Made by a program: the position numbers and the translations under genes
Shown: positions 35,250 through 46,320 of the stretch, in pieces
Numbering within the stretch: the first letter of the stretch is position 1
Layout of the letters: each line of letters starts with the position of its first letter
Notes under the pieces: generated by a model
Told to the model about the DNA's origin: nothing
The model's database searches: none
The model's input: the letters and a program-made list of their open reading frames with translations, nothing else
Assembly (NCBI GenBank): GCA_963678705.1
Contig: OY783213.1
Coordinates: forward strand, 10,482,451 to 10,546,450
From: Panorpa germanica
Lineage: Eukaryota > Arthropoda > Insecta > Mecoptera > Panorpidae
Length of the DNA stretch: 64,000 nt
Direction: 5' to 3'

Positions 35250-36532
35250 TTTTTTTTTTTTTTTTTTTTATTTTACAACATACATAATTTACAATCTGTC
35301 CTCGAAGAACAATAATTAAATTTTGGGAATATATATAAATAAAAAATGACATGCGAGCTTGCCATCCATCGATGACTCACCCTTTGACTTAACCTATTAC
35401 AATAATATTTCGTACATATGGAACCTATTCTACACCATATTTGGTAGGTCAATTGGATTTTTACGTTTCAGTCGTCTAATCGGTTTATGCTGGAAAAGTT
35501 GTACAACTGATTCATTTGGATGAACTTCTAATCTTTTTACGTATTTCTTGCTGCTATCCTTAATTGCACTTCTTATATATGGAACCCCTAGATCTTGATG
35601 TGTTAACCAGTTTGGAACGAATCGCGGTACGTTAAGGATTTGCTTTAACAGTTTATTTTGAAACCTTTGTAGAATCTCTATATTAGAATTGCTGGCACTG
35701 CCCCATAGCTCTATCCCATATGTCCATATTGGCTTCAGTATGACCTTGTACAACAGTAGTTTATTACTGATGGATAACTGAGACTTCCAGCCCAAGAGCC
35801 AGTACATATCTCTTCTTTTACCTTCTAACTGCAACCGTTTCTTCCAGATATGCGTTCTCCATGTTAGGCGTCTGTCCAAGTGGATACCTAAGTATTTTAC
35901 TGTCTCTGCCTGTGGAAGTTGTAAATTATTTAGTGTGACTGGGGGGCAAGAATTCTTCCTTAGTGTGAAAGTTACGTGAACTGATTTAGTTTCGTTTACT
36001 TTTATTCTCCAATCTTTTAACCAATTCTGAATCTGTAGTAGATGTTTCTGCAGTTTTGCGGAAGCAATGACGGAGTCTTCATGAAGTGCCAGAATTGCGG
36101 TATCATCAGCGTAGGTTGCTAATGTTGTTTCACGCATGGTAGGAAGGTCAGAAGTAAATAATAAATATAGTACTGGTCCGAGAACACTACCTTGAGGAAC
36201 GCCCGATTCAATGTCACGTATCGTTGATTTTTCATTCTGATATTTTATCATAAACTTTCTGTTTGTGATATAAGACTTTAATATCTGGAAAAAGTCATTT
36301 GGCAGTGCAGTTTTTAGTTTAAACAGTAGTCCAGGATGCCATACCTTGTCAAACGCTTGGCTGATATCAAGAAAAACCGCTGAGCAGTACTTCTTCTCCT
36401 GTAGTGCTGAATTTATAGTGCAGGCTACTCGATGTACTTGTTCAGTTGTAGCATGCTGTTGTCTAAAGCCAAACTGATGTGTTGGAATTAGTTTGCTATT
36501 TTCGAAAATAATCTTCAGTCTCATGTAGTCTA
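35250..36532 (-). mobile_element. 5'-truncated Jockey-type non-LTR retrotransposon
   Basis: On the minus strand it runs from 36532 to a poly(A) (poly(T) at about 35250-35270) and is bounded by a 15-bp direct repeat. This is the signature of target-primed reverse transcription with 5' truncation. The retained part carries an open RT frame. The clean duplication and uninterrupted frame suggest a fairly recent event. Confidence 0.9.
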
Positions 36533-36611
36533 AAACTGTATTTCTTTGATGAAAAAAGAACCTATGGCTACTCAAGTTGATTATGTTAAAATAAAATCCA
36601 TAACTTAACAA
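35430..36611 (-). pseudogene. Truncated reverse transcriptase (Jockey clade type)
   Basis: The open frame has 393 codons, of which the first 26 come from the flanking DNA upstream of the insertion. RT motifs are intact: FLDISQAFDKVW (80-91), GVPQGSVLGPVLY (137-149), YADD (167-170) and the thumb region with KYLGI. The endonuclease domain and the first RT blocks are missing because of truncation. It ends shortly before the 3' untranslated region. The clade is inferred from the FGFR-to-FLDI spacing and the YADD box; a CR1 or related clade is possible. Confidence 0.8.
36533..36547. repeat. 15-bp target-site duplication of Jockey insertion, other side
   Basis: AAACTGTATTTCTTT, identical to 35235-35249. 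Confidence 0.85.
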
Positions 36612-37639
36612 TTTGTTTTAAATATTATTAGTGGTTGCATACGATTTGCAAGAGTACTTTTCGAGCCATACCTACAGTAATTGTTTCAAAGAACAATGTA
36701 TACTAGAAATAATCTTGTCTCCAATGTGCGTTGAGGTCTAGATAAAAAAAAACACACACATTGCAGATCGGCAAGTTTTCACGCACAATTATTGAATGAC
36801 ATTTTATGTAAAAATCATTATACTACAAATCGTATCTGATTCAATTGAAACATTTAATTGAACAACGAACATGTAGTCTGACAATTCAGAATTTATGCCG
36901 TGGTACAAAGGTGTGCGCTACAATTTACAGGATTGCCGGATAAGGCTTGGAGTTGTCAAGAATTGCAGTCAACTTTACGCATGACAATTGTACTACCAAC
37001 ATTACTGACAGTGGCGGACTGGCCTTATATAGCAACTTGCCCGAGTATCGGACGGGAAAGATGAACACCGAGTTCGCTACTGGTTACTGCAGTAACTAGC
37101 TAAGTACAAATAAGCGTAATGACACAATTGTTATTATGTTTGAACATTGTCCCGCGGGACGGCAGCAGCAGTCTGTGCTCCATATGGGATTACTTGTTTT
37201 GCCATAAACGAGGTGTTTCTAAAGAATTTCGATAATTTGACACCTCGCGCTGTTTTTAAGTGCTTAAAATCGTGATGAATTGCCGTGGATTTAATGGAGT
37301 AGTTAAAAAAGTTAATAAATTTGATTAATGGCATAGTGTAGTTAAAATTACAATAGTTATAATATATTAGTATAGGAATAAAGGATTTTATTACTAAGCA
37401 GAAGTTGGAAGTAACAGATTTACGTCTAGCTAGGTTGGCATCCATAAAACCGCAGATTTCAACCTAGAACCAACATTTTCTTAAGGCTAGTTTTTCAATA
37501 GTCAGTTAATAGTTTATTATAAATTTTGGGTAATGCCTTTGTTCCTTAACTCTGATTTTTGTTCGAGTCAAATAAAATTGTAGCTTAACCAAATTTCGTT
37601 AGTTTGGTGTGATCAATTGTTAATAAGATACCAATTATA
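36548..37639. other. No gene; hAT-like terminus at 37009
   Basis: CAGTGGCGGACTGGC at 37009-37023 resembles a hAT terminal repeat. The minus-strand frame at 37134-37445 has no recognised domain and may be transposon-derived. No matching right end was found. Confidence 0.35.
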
Positions 37640-37695
37640 GTCCAAATCACGATAGTTCGGCGGCGACTTATACTTAAAAGAGGTTATAAGAGCTG

Positions 37696-38354
37696 TGTTC
37701 ATAAACGCATGCAATATTCATATTTATATATCAATATCTTGCCTTTATTTTTAATTAATGTTAGTTTTAAGATTCCTCTGTTTTAATTCATTTATATTTT
37801 ATGCCTATTTGTTTTTATACACACATATATACTTCTCGCTTTGGGCAAACGATACTATTTCTTATGTAAACATCCTTTGTTTATATGAGTCACTTCTCTA
37901 GGGTTCGACACTACGTAAATGTTTTCGATTCCTTCTTATTAACTCAAACCTGGAACGTAACGCACGCTTTAACCTATTAGTGCATATACAAAAAATAATA
38001 ATTACACATATTATTATACATAACTAAAACCGCGAATTACATTTACTTAGTGTCGTAACTAGTATTTTTATCAATTAAAATATTTAATCAATTTATATGT
38101 AATTCAATAGTGTAGTTTTAAAATAAATGTAATCTAACAAAGTTCTGATGTTTTGCTGTGTCTTCTGATATAAATAAAAAATTGTTATTAATTAGTTAAT
38201 AACAAAAAGGTCCTTCATAACAAATTGTGCGCACCCTAAGCTATTGAAAGGAACTGAGCGACATTTGCCGTTCGAGAACTTGGAAACCGCTACCAGATCG
38301 CAGATAAGCCCACAGCCTGCTTATAGATCTACAAAGGTCCAAACTCCCCAAACA
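37696..38354 (+). repeat. BEL left LTR
   Basis: Starts TGTTCATAAACGCATGC and ends CCCCAAACA. Direct repeat of 44321-44979, apparently identical over 659 bp. It contains AATAAA motifs that could serve as the element's polyadenylation signal. Confidence 0.97.
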
Positions 38355-38357
38355 TTT

Positions 38358-38374
38358 TGGTCCTTCGAGCCGGA
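38358..38374 (+). other. BEL primer-binding site for tRNA-Tyr
   Basis: TGGTCCTTCGAGCCGGA starts three bases after the LTR. It is complementary to the 3' end of eukaryotic tRNA-Tyr (CCA tail plus acceptor strand UCGAAGGA and the adjacent T-stem bases), as I know that tRNA. Confidence 0.85.
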
Positions 38375-38762
38375 TATTCATCAGCAAGGTGAACATACCA
38401 GCAAAAAACCTCATTTTTGCGCCCAATTTTCATCAAAAACTACGCAGCAATTGCAGCCATTTTGGGATCAGCTTCGAACAAAGAACTTCACACGCCAGTG
38501 GTGGTCAAGGTATTCCTGAACATTCTTATAAATTCCACCTATCCTTAATATTATCTCTATTTTGGGTTTTTTCATTTACATTTTATTTTTTATACACTTT
38601 TACATATATTACGTTTTAGTTGTTAATGCATTATTTCAAGGTGTTTGGCCATCAATGAATATTTCTAACATTCATTACGTCATTCTTGCGTCTCACTCAC
38701 ATAATTTATTATTGTTTATGTGAGTTCCGTTGAATTTGATAAGCCGTTCGCTCGTATATTCC

Positions 38763-38975
38763 AGTCATTTAACGTCACTACTAGACTATGACTGTTCTGT
38801 TTAAGAGCAACGTATTTCGTGTTATTTGGACACATCCTCTTGCCTCGTTTAATCTAGTCATTTAACGCCTTACTAGGCTATGACTATTTTTTAGAGCTCG
38901 TATTTCGTGTTACTTGGACACAACTTTTGCCGTTTATACTTCAGTCATTTAACGTTCTACTACTGGACTATGACT
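38763..38975 (+). repeat. Three tandem hairpin units in the BEL leader
   Basis: Three copies of a block AGTCATTTAACG...CTATGACT at 38763, 38858 and 38943, each with complementary AGTCAT and ATGACT ends. Two intervening spacers share CGTATTTCGTGTTA and TTGGACACA. Position between primer site and start codon fits a packaging or translation-control element; the role is inferred. Confidence 0.75.
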
Positions 38976-39201
38976 TTGTAGGGCATATACACCAATTGCA
39001 TTGGTAAGCGAATACTCCTTATTCCATTGTAAACATTTGAATACTTTCAAACATTTGTGTTATTGAACACAGGGATCGTATTACGTCTGTTACGTAATAG
39101 CCCACAACTAATATTATTTCTAACAATAATATATACATTAAATCATTTTTAAATATACATTTAAAAAGAGTTCGTAAAAATTATTTAAAGCTCCATTCAC
39201 A

Positions 39202-42200
39202 ATGTCGTCAAAATCTTTAAAAGTTAAATTACACGGAATCAAATTGAAATTGAAACAATGTAGCCAGTCGATTGACAATGTTGACATAGCAGATTCTTCT
39301 ACATACAAATTAGAAGAAATAAAGATTCTTCATAAGCAATGGCAACCACTAATGTCTTCTATTGATAAAATTCACGCTCAAATGAGAGAATTAATAGAAG
39401 ATGAAAACGAATTAGAAGTCATTGATAAAGAAAATAACGATTTTTTTATGCAATACACGAAAGTAGGCAGCATTTTCAATGAAATTATTTCAGCTTCTGA
39501 ATCACTTGCAATTCAGACAGTATCTACACCTGATACAAAACCATCAGTATTTTCAGATGAAGACATGCACTTGTCAAGCATTAACATTCCAACGTTTTCG
39601 GGAAACATAGAACAATGGGATGAGTTCAAAGCCACATTTGAAAGCTTGGTTCACAATCAAGTTAAATACTCTAACTTTAAAAAATTACACATCTTACGTC
39701 GTTCGTTGAAAGATGAGGCATTTGATACTATTGCATCGGTGCAATTAGATCCTAACAATTATCAACTATGCTGGGATTTGCTAGTGACTGCGTACGATAA
39801 TAAAAGAAAAATGATTTCACATCACCTTAATTCTTTTCTAAAAATTCCTGCTATTACCTCTGAGAGTAGTAACAAATTAAGAGCTACTGCAGCCTTAATT
39901 AGAAAGCACGTCAAGGCTTTGGAAAATATTATTCCGGAGGAAAATAGATGGAATCACATAGTGTCAATATTAATTTCTAAAAAACTAGATTCTGAAACAA
40001 AAAAGCATTGGCTAGCTTCAGACATTTCTAAAACTGACTATCAGGAAATTGATACTATGCTTTCTTTTATGCTCGAGCGTGCTCACGAGTTAGATGAACA
40101 CAATTGCGATTCTAATGTTATGCACAAATCCAGACCTCATAAATCCCTTTTAGTTTCACAACGCGACAAATGCCTGTTTTGCAATAAAGATCACAGTATT
40201 AGACATTGTAATAATTTTTTAAAACTCAACATAAGGGCTCGAATTAACGAGATCCGAAGAAGACAGCGGTGCCTAAATTGTTTGAGCAAAGGTCACACTA
40301 TTAACAGCTGTACTTCAAAATACAGTTGCATTACTTGCAACAAAAAACACCATTCATTGCTACATATTGAAACAGAAGATTCGGATACTTCTGTTCCTAC
40401 AGCTAGCACTTCTAACGCTTTGACTGCGCATGTCAATCAGACGAATCAAGTAATGCTTTCGACCGCTTTGGTAAGCATTCTTGATAAAGACGGTAAGCCA
40501 ATTATCGCTCGCGCTCTTCTTGACAATGGTAGTCAAACTAGTTTCATTACCAATCGTTTAATTAGCAAATTAAATATTCCTACCAAACAATCGCACGTGG
40601 TAATTTCGGGAATCGGTAATTCGGAAACTAAAATAAATAAGCAGGTAAAAATCGCTTTACATTCTGCAAATACAAATTACAAAACATTTGTAAACTGTCT
40701 CCTAATAGACAAAATAACTGATAATATTCCACACACTACCTTGGATATTAACAATCTATCAATACCCTCTAATATAAAACTAGCGGATCCTAGTTTTAAT
40801 AAACCACAATCGGTGGATTTATTATTGGGTGCCGATATATTTTGGAAACTCCTACGTGTTGGCAATACAAAGCTTTTTAATAATCGATTAAATTTGCAAC
40901 GTACTTCCTTGGGTTGGATAGTTACCAACTATAAAGTTAAAACTAACAACAACAATGCTCATTGTTACCACGCATCTTTACAAACTCAAATGTCCAAGTT
41001 TTGGGAAATTGAGTCTGTTAAGGAATGTAGTTCTTTAACGGTAGAGGAACAGGCGTGTCAAGAACATTTCAATAAAACTACCACTCGCGATTCCGATGGT
41101 AGATTTGTAGTAACTTTACCACTAAAATTGCCTGCATCAATGCTAGGAGATTCCAAGACGGCCGCTACTAAACGCTTTCTATCACTTGAAAGAAAATTTG
41201 CTAATAACGAGCAATATAAGTCCATGTATTCTGCGTTTATCCATGAATACATGCAATTGGGTCACATGTCTCTTAACCCAAATCAGACCTCGTCTGAACC
41301 CTCGTACTTTTTACCACATCACGGTATAATAAAATTAAGTAGTACCACAAGTAAGTTGAGAGTGGTCTTTGACGGCTCTATGTCAAGTAGCACAAACACG
41401 TCGCTTAACTCTTTACAAGCGAATGGGCCGACCATTCAAAATGACTTATTTACTATCTTAACAAAATTTCGTCAATACGAATATGTAGTCGTAGCAGACA
41501 TTGCAATGATGTACCGACAAATACTGGTACACCCATCTCAAAGAAATCTTCAACAGATTCTTTGGAGAGATAGCCCAGACGACAAATTACAAGCTTATCA
41601 GTTAAACACTGTAACTTACGGTACATTATCTGCAGCTTATCTTGCAATAAGAAGCCTAACGCAGCTAGGCTACGACAATATAACTGCACATCCAAATGCT
41701 GCAAACACAATCATCAATGATTTTTATGTTGATGACATGCTGACTGGGTCAAATGATCTGGCAGAACTTAAACAACGCTGCAATAAAATTATTGAAATTT
41801 TAAGCAGTGCAGGATTCAATCTACGTAAATGGATATCCAATGATCCTGCTGTATTAGTCGACTTGGACAATACAACAAACGACAAACACTTCTATATCGA
41901 ACACGGAGATATAGAACATTTCAAAACTTTAGGTGTCAAATGGAACTCTGAAACAGACTGTTTCAAATACAGTATTGCACATTTTGATCCACCTGTTAAA
42001 CTAACTAAACGAAATATTTTATCATTTATTGCTAAAATTTTTGATCCACTTGGATTACTATCGCCTTGTGTCATACCTTTCAAATTAATGATACAACAAT
42101 TATGGCTAGCTAACTTACATTGGGACGACGAAGTTCCAGAACATTTAGCAAATATTTGGACTGCTTTAATAAAACAATTGCCAAGCTTAAATAACGTATC

Positions 42201-44277
42201 TATACCGCGAAAGTCATTAATCAGTAATTTCGAAACCATTGAAATTCATGGCTTTTGTGACGCTTCAGAACGTGCATACGGTGCTTGCATATATTTTAAA
42301 AGCACTAATAATGAAAATATTTCTAAAACAACGTTATTACATTCAAAATCTAAAGTATCGCCTTTAAAATCGCTAACAATTCCATGCTTGGAATTATGTG
42401 CAGCATTGTTGCTGTCTAGAATGACTAAAAAATTGTTGTCAATAATATCTGTACCGGTAAACCGCGTAATTCTCTGGTCTGATTCAGTTATTGTACTATC
42501 ATGGCTTAAATGCATACCTAACACCTTAAAGACTTTTGTAGCAAACCGTGTTTCCGAAATTCAAACAGACATGAATTCCATCACTCAATGGCGTCATGTG
42601 CGTACTGAATATAATCCAGCTGATTTGATTTCGCGAGGCATTCTTGCTAGTAATATAATTGATTACAATTTCTGGTGGCAAGGTCCAGACTGGTTATCGC
42701 AATCAGAAAGTTCATGGCCTGAAAGTAATTGTACTGTAAAATGTTTACCTGAAACGAAATCAATTATATTGTCGAATCATTCCATAACCAAATCAAATCC
42801 TATATTTGATACATTCTCAAACTTAAGAACTCTCAATAGAGTCACCGCGTATTGCCTACGTTTTATACACAACTGTAGAAACAAACAAAATAAGGCAAAC
42901 GGCATTTTAACGGTTACAGAATTACAAGATTCAATGCAACTTCTTGTGAAGTTAGCACAAAAAGAACATTTTGCGTCTGAATTAAAAGCTCTAAAGTGTA
43001 ACGCACCTTTAGCAAATAAAAGCACACTGCTTTGTCTCAATCCCTTTCTCGACGATAACGACATCATTAGAGTAGGTGGCAGACTAAAATATTCAAATTT
43101 CGAATTTCACAGACGGCATCCTATTGTTCTACACAACAAACACAAATTAACAACGCTGATAATGGAGAAGGAACACCTGAGATTATTTCATCCAGGCCCT
43201 CAAAAATTATTATTCAGCATAAGGGACCAATATTGGCCCATTAAAGGCATTTCGTTAGCAAAAAACATCGTACATCGCTGTGTGACATGTTTCCGACAAA
43301 AACCGCGTTTTCCATCACCAAAAATGGGTTCTCTTCCATTTGCAAGAGTTTCTTTGGACTTTCCGTTCAAAGACACCGGCGTCGATTATGCTGGCCCTAT
43401 TATGGTCAGAAACAAATATGGCCGAGGTAGTAAGTTATTAAAATCTTACATTTGCTTATTTATCTGCTTCGCAACAAAGGCTATACATTTAGAATTGGTT
43501 ACTGAACTTACGACTCAGTGCTTTTTAGCTGCTTTGAATCGATTCATATCGCGCAGAGGCAAACCTAATATCATTTATTCTGATAATGGCACCAACTTTG
43601 TTGGAGCCAGCCGGGCCTTAGGTAAATTTTTATCGGATGGAAATAATGCAAAAACAATTGAAACTGTGGCTTCTGATTTAACCATTACATGGAAGTTCAT
43701 TCCACCATACTCGCCTAGTTGGGGAGGTTTGTGGGAGAGTAACATCAAGTCCACAAAAGCACATCTTAAACGCGTCATACAAAATAATCACTTTACTTTC
43801 GAAGACACTTACACATTGCTAACCCAAATAGAGGCAATACTCAATTCTCGCCCTCTTTATCCCGCCTCCAATGATCCTAATGACCTAGTTCCCATCACAC
43901 CTGGACACCTGCTAATAGGACGTCAGCTTACTAGCATCGCTCCTGCAGAGGACGCTCCAATCAATCTTAGCAGAATGCAGCGCTTCGCACAACTTCAGGA
44001 CTGCATTCAAAACTTCTGGAAACGCTGGTCAAATGATTATCTTGGACACTGCAATCAACTTTCAAAATGGAAAACTTCTACAGGTGTTGTACCGCAGCCC
44101 GGAAGTTTGGTTTTAATCAAAGAACCTAATCTACCTCCATCACACTGGATGTTGGGTCGTATTGTGAAAGTGAGTGTCAGTGATGATTTAACGGCTCGTC
44201 TAGCCACTATAAAAACAATCAAAGGCGAATTAAAACGTCTAGTGCGACATCTTGCTCCATTACCAATCGAACATTAA
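39202..44277 (+). CDS. BEL/Pao Gag-Pol polyprotein, intact
   Basis: A 1691-residue frame without interruption. Order: N-terminal coiled Gag region; DUF1759-type Gag core near residue 130 (FSGNIEQWDEFKATF); cysteine-rich region with CLFCNKDHSIRHC (~323), CLNCLSKGHTINSC (~356) and a third CITCNKKHH (~375); aspartic protease with LLDNGSQTSF (~439); reverse transcriptase from about 699 with RVVFDGS and YVDDM (~841); Pao-type peptidase/RNase H region with FDPLGLLSP (~950) and FCDASERAYGA (~1017); integrase zinc-binding HPGPQKL and CVTC (~1330-1362); integrase core with DYAGP, SDNGTNF and WESNIKS supplying the D, D and E residues; C-terminal DUF5641-type domain. All catalytic residues are present. 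It encodes capsid and enzymes for copying and integrating the element; no envelope. Confidence 0.97.
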   Translation: MSSKSLKVKLHGIKLKLKQCSQSIDNVDIADSSTYKLEEIKILHKQWQPLMSSIDKIHAQMRELIEDENELEVIDKENNDFFMQYTKVGSIFNEIISASESLAIQTVSTPDTKPSVFSDEDMHLSSINIPTFSGNIEQWDEFKATFESLVHNQVKYSNFKKLHILRRSLKDEAFDTIASVQLDPNNYQLCWDLLVTAYDNKRKMISHHLNSFLKIPAITSESSNKLRATAALIRKHVKALENIIPEENRWNHIVSILISKKLDSETKKHWLASDISKTDYQEIDTMLSFMLERAHELDEHNCDSNVMHKSRPHKSLLVSQRDKCLFCNKDHSIRHCNNFLKLNIRARINEIRRRQRCLNCLSKGHTINSCTSKYSCITCNKKHHSLLHIETEDSDTSVPTASTSNALTAHVNQTNQVMLSTALVSILDKDGKPIIARALLDNGSQTSFITNRLISKLNIPTKQSHVVISGIGNSETKINKQVKIALHSANTNYKTFVNCLLIDKITDNIPHTTLDINNLSIPSNIKLADPSFNKPQSVDLLLGADIFWKLLRVGNTKLFNNRLNLQRTSLGWIVTNYKVKTNNNNAHCYHASLQTQMSKFWEIESVKECSSLTVEEQACQEHFNKTTTRDSDGRFVVTLPLKLPASMLGDSKTAATKRFLSLERKFANNEQYKSMYSAFIHEYMQLGHMSLNPNQTSSEPSYFLPHHGIIKLSSTTSKLRVVFDGSMSSSTNTSLNSLQANGPTIQNDLFTILTKFRQYEYVVVADIAMMYRQILVHPSQRNLQQILWRDSPDDKLQAYQLNTVTYGTLSAAYLAIRSLTQLGYDNITAHPNAANTIINDFYVDDMLTGSNDLAELKQRCNKIIEILSSAGFNLRKWISNDPAVLVDLDNTTNDKHFYIEHGDIEHFKTLGVKWNSETDCFKYSIAHFDPPVKLTKRNILSFIAKIFDPLGLLSPCVIPFKLMIQQLWLANLHWDDEVPEHLANIWTALIKQLPSLNNVSIPRKSLISNFETIEIHGFCDASERAYGACIYFKSTNNENISKTTLLHSKSKVSPLKSLTIPCLELCAALLLSRMTKKLLSIISVPVNRVILWSDSVIVLSWLKCIPNTLKTFVANRVSEIQTDMNSITQWRHVRTEYNPADLISRGILASNIIDYNFWWQGPDWLSQSESSWPESNCTVKCLPETKSIILSNHSITKSNPIFDTFSNLRTLNRVTAYCLRFIHNCRNKQNKANGILTVTELQDSMQLLVKLAQKEHFASELKALKCNAPLANKSTLLCLNPFLDDNDIIRVGGRLKYSNFEFHRRHPIVLHNKHKLTTLIMEKEHLRLFHPGPQKLLFSIRDQYWPIKGISLAKNIVHRCVTCFRQKPRFPSPKMGSLPFARVSLDFPFKDTGVDYAGPIMVRNKYGRGSKLLKSYICLFICFATKAIHLELVTELTTQCFLAALNRFISRRGKPNIIYSDNGTNFVGASRALGKFLSDGNNAKTIETVASDLTITWKFIPPYSPSWGGLWESNIKSTKAHLKRVIQNNHFTFEDTYTLLTQIEAILNSRPLYPASNDPNDLVPITPGHLLIGRQLTSIAPAEDAPINLSRMQRFAQLQDCIQNFWKRWSNDYLGHCNQLSKWKTSTGVVPQPGSLVLIKEPNLPPSHWMLGRIVKVSVSDDLTARLATIKTIKGELKRLVRHLAPLPIEH

Positions 44278-44308
44278 TTGAAACTTTGATAACATATCCC
44301 AATTTCAA

Positions 44309-44320
44309 CGCCCGGGAGAA
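44309..44320 (+). other. BEL polypurine tract
   Basis: CGCCCGGGAGAA ends exactly at the right LTR; the GGGAGAA core is the expected plus-strand primer. Confidence 0.6.
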
Positions 44321-44979
44321 TGTTCATAAACGCATGCAATATTCATATTTATATATCAATATCTTGCCTTTATTTTTAATTAATGTTAGTTTTAAGATTC
44401 CTCTGTTTTAATTCATTTATATTTTATGCCTATTTGTTTTTATACACACATATATACTTCTCGCTTTGGGCAAACGATACTATTTCTTATGTAAACATCC
44501 TTTGTTTATATGAGTCACTTCTCTAGGGTTCGACACTACGTAAATGTTTTCGATTCCTTCTTATTAACTCAAACCTGGAACGTAACGCACGCTTTAACCT
44601 ATTAGTGCATATACAAAAAATAATAATTACACATATTATTATACATAACTAAAACCGCGAATTACATTTACTTAGTGTCGTAACTAGTATTTTTATCAAT
44701 TAAAATATTTAATCAATTTATATGTAATTCAATAGTGTAGTTTTAAAATAAATGTAATCTAACAAAGTTCTGATGTTTTGCTGTGTCTTCTGATATAAAT
44801 AAAAAATTGTTATTAATTAGTTAATAACAAAAAGGTCCTTCATAACAAATTGTGCGCACCCTAAGCTATTGAAAGGAACTGAGCGACATTTGCCGTTCGA
44901 GAACTTGGAAACCGCTACCAGATCGCAGATAAGCCCACAGCCTGCTTATAGATCTACAAAGGTCCAAACTCCCCAAACA
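44321..44979 (+). repeat. BEL right LTR
   Basis: Same 659 bp as 37696-38354, no difference seen, followed by the AGCTG target duplication. Confidence 0.97.
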
Positions 44980-45137
44980 AGCTGTATAAATCTATAATAC
45001 GATAATGAATTTTATCTTATTCGTTGCTATATACATTATAGAAAAATAAGTGAGTTAGTGGTTTTTAGTTATATCGGCAGTTTATACCACACAACTTGTT
45101 TTAAGTATGAGTCGCCGCCGAACTCTCGTAATTTGAA

Positions 45138-46320
45138 TTATACTTTCATTTATTCTAAATTCTATCTGTCTTACATTCATTTTACATTTCATTTACAAAT
45201 TGTTAACATTTTTTAAATTCTCTTCTTCCTTTTCAATGTCGTCTTCCTCGTCCGTTTACCTCTTTCTTTCTTCCACCACCTATCTACTTTCTTCTCTTCT
45301 CTTGCAATCGTTCCTCCTGACAGCCTCTGCTCACAAAATTTCTCCTTCTCTCTATTTTCTTTCTCTTTACTTACACCATTCATTATTCTCCCAGTTTCCT
45401 CCTTCTCCTTCCCTCTTGCTTGTATCTTCATCACTCACCTCTTGCTACTACTACTCTCTTAACTACTCTCGACAAACCCTATATTATCTTTTCCCTATCC
45501 TTCCAAACATAATTATTTTAATTTATTTAATATTATTTTACTATAAAAAAGATAACAATCCATTTGCGTTTTTCTTTCTTAAAAAAAAACACTTTTTTAG
45601 CGATCCTTCATAGGTATCCATTACATTAAAATTCTTCTCTTTTGACATATTTCAACAATCTTATAAATGTTTATGTTTATTCAAAAAACTAAATTGTATA
45701 TTTTAGATATTTTCTAAGAAATTTCTTCCAAATAGTTATCTTAATTTTAGCAGACCTCCTAGGTCGCGATTGTAACGTCACAGCCGTTAATTTGACCATT
45801 TACCTAAAACTAGTCAAAAAAAGTAGCATGTTATATGTTTAGAGTCTCAAATAAAGTAGCGGTAAACATTCTTGGTTTTTTGCGCAATCGTTTAACATTT
45901 TGGTGCATTCATTGTTTCAAAATATCAGAAATTCTTTTGAAATATTCAGCATTACTTTAACTGGGTAAGGACCAGTCCATTTGAACCATTCGATTGTACG
46001 AGAACTTGATGTTGTGCGATTTTACACAAGGACAATTGGGTTATGTCCTTATTTTTATAATATATAGTATATAATATTAAAACTAAGAAACCCGGCAAAT
46101 TATGAAAAATAATTAATAAAACTATATATTAGGAGTAATAAAGTTCGTTATCAAGATGGTAAGAATATTGAATCAGTATGATTTACAGAGACAAATACTG
46201 CATCATTCTGTGACGTCACTTTTGTAGAGGTTCTGCTGGTCGCCATGAAGATCAGTCATATTGTTTTGCCTTTGGCTTCAAATTGCGTTTATTTTTCTCC
46301 CGCCAACGTCAAAAATTAAA
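45138..46320. other. No gene; pyrimidine-rich tract at 45215-45490
   Basis: The CT-rich tract gives a 137-codon plus frame of mostly S, L, F and Y, and its complement a lysine-glutamate frame. Both are low complexity. The tract shares AGGGTTTGTCGAGAG (minus strand) with 27701-28250. The rest is AT-rich. Confidence 0.45.

Larger units (their letters stand above)
37696..44979 (+). mobile_element. Complete BEL/Pao LTR retrotransposon
   Basis: 7284 bp bounded by 659-bp LTRs that begin TG and end CA, flanked by AGCTG on both sides (37691-37695 and 44980-44984). In order: LTR, tRNA-Tyr primer site, 5' leader with three repeated hairpins, one Gag-Pol frame, a GGGAGAA polypurine tract directly before the right LTR, LTR. 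Reading base by base I found no difference between the LTRs, so insertion is very recent. No envelope-like frame exists. Confidence 0.97.
37640..45137. mobile_element. Small inverted-repeat element split by the BEL insertion
   Basis: Left of the BEL element, 37641-37690 holds AGTTCGGCGGCGACTTATAC. Right of it, 45095-45136 holds the inverse, around AGTATGAGTCGCCGCCGAAC. Without the BEL element this would be about 210 bp with roughly 40-bp terminal repeats. Flanks read ATTATA on both sides, a likely target duplication. A degenerate related end lies at 7980-8027. Confidence 0.7.

Noticed and set aside
38241..38619. Frames spanning the left LTR end and BEL leader
   Set aside because: They overlap LTR, primer site and leader; no similarity to a protein, no conserved start.
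42246..42524. Minus-strand frames of 60-115 codons across the BEL coding region
   Set aside because: They are shadows of the Gag-Pol frame on the other strand.
45200..45613. A 137-codon plus-strand frame
   Set aside because: It translates a pyrimidine-rich low-complexity tract (mostly S, L, F, Y) with no domain or splice support.
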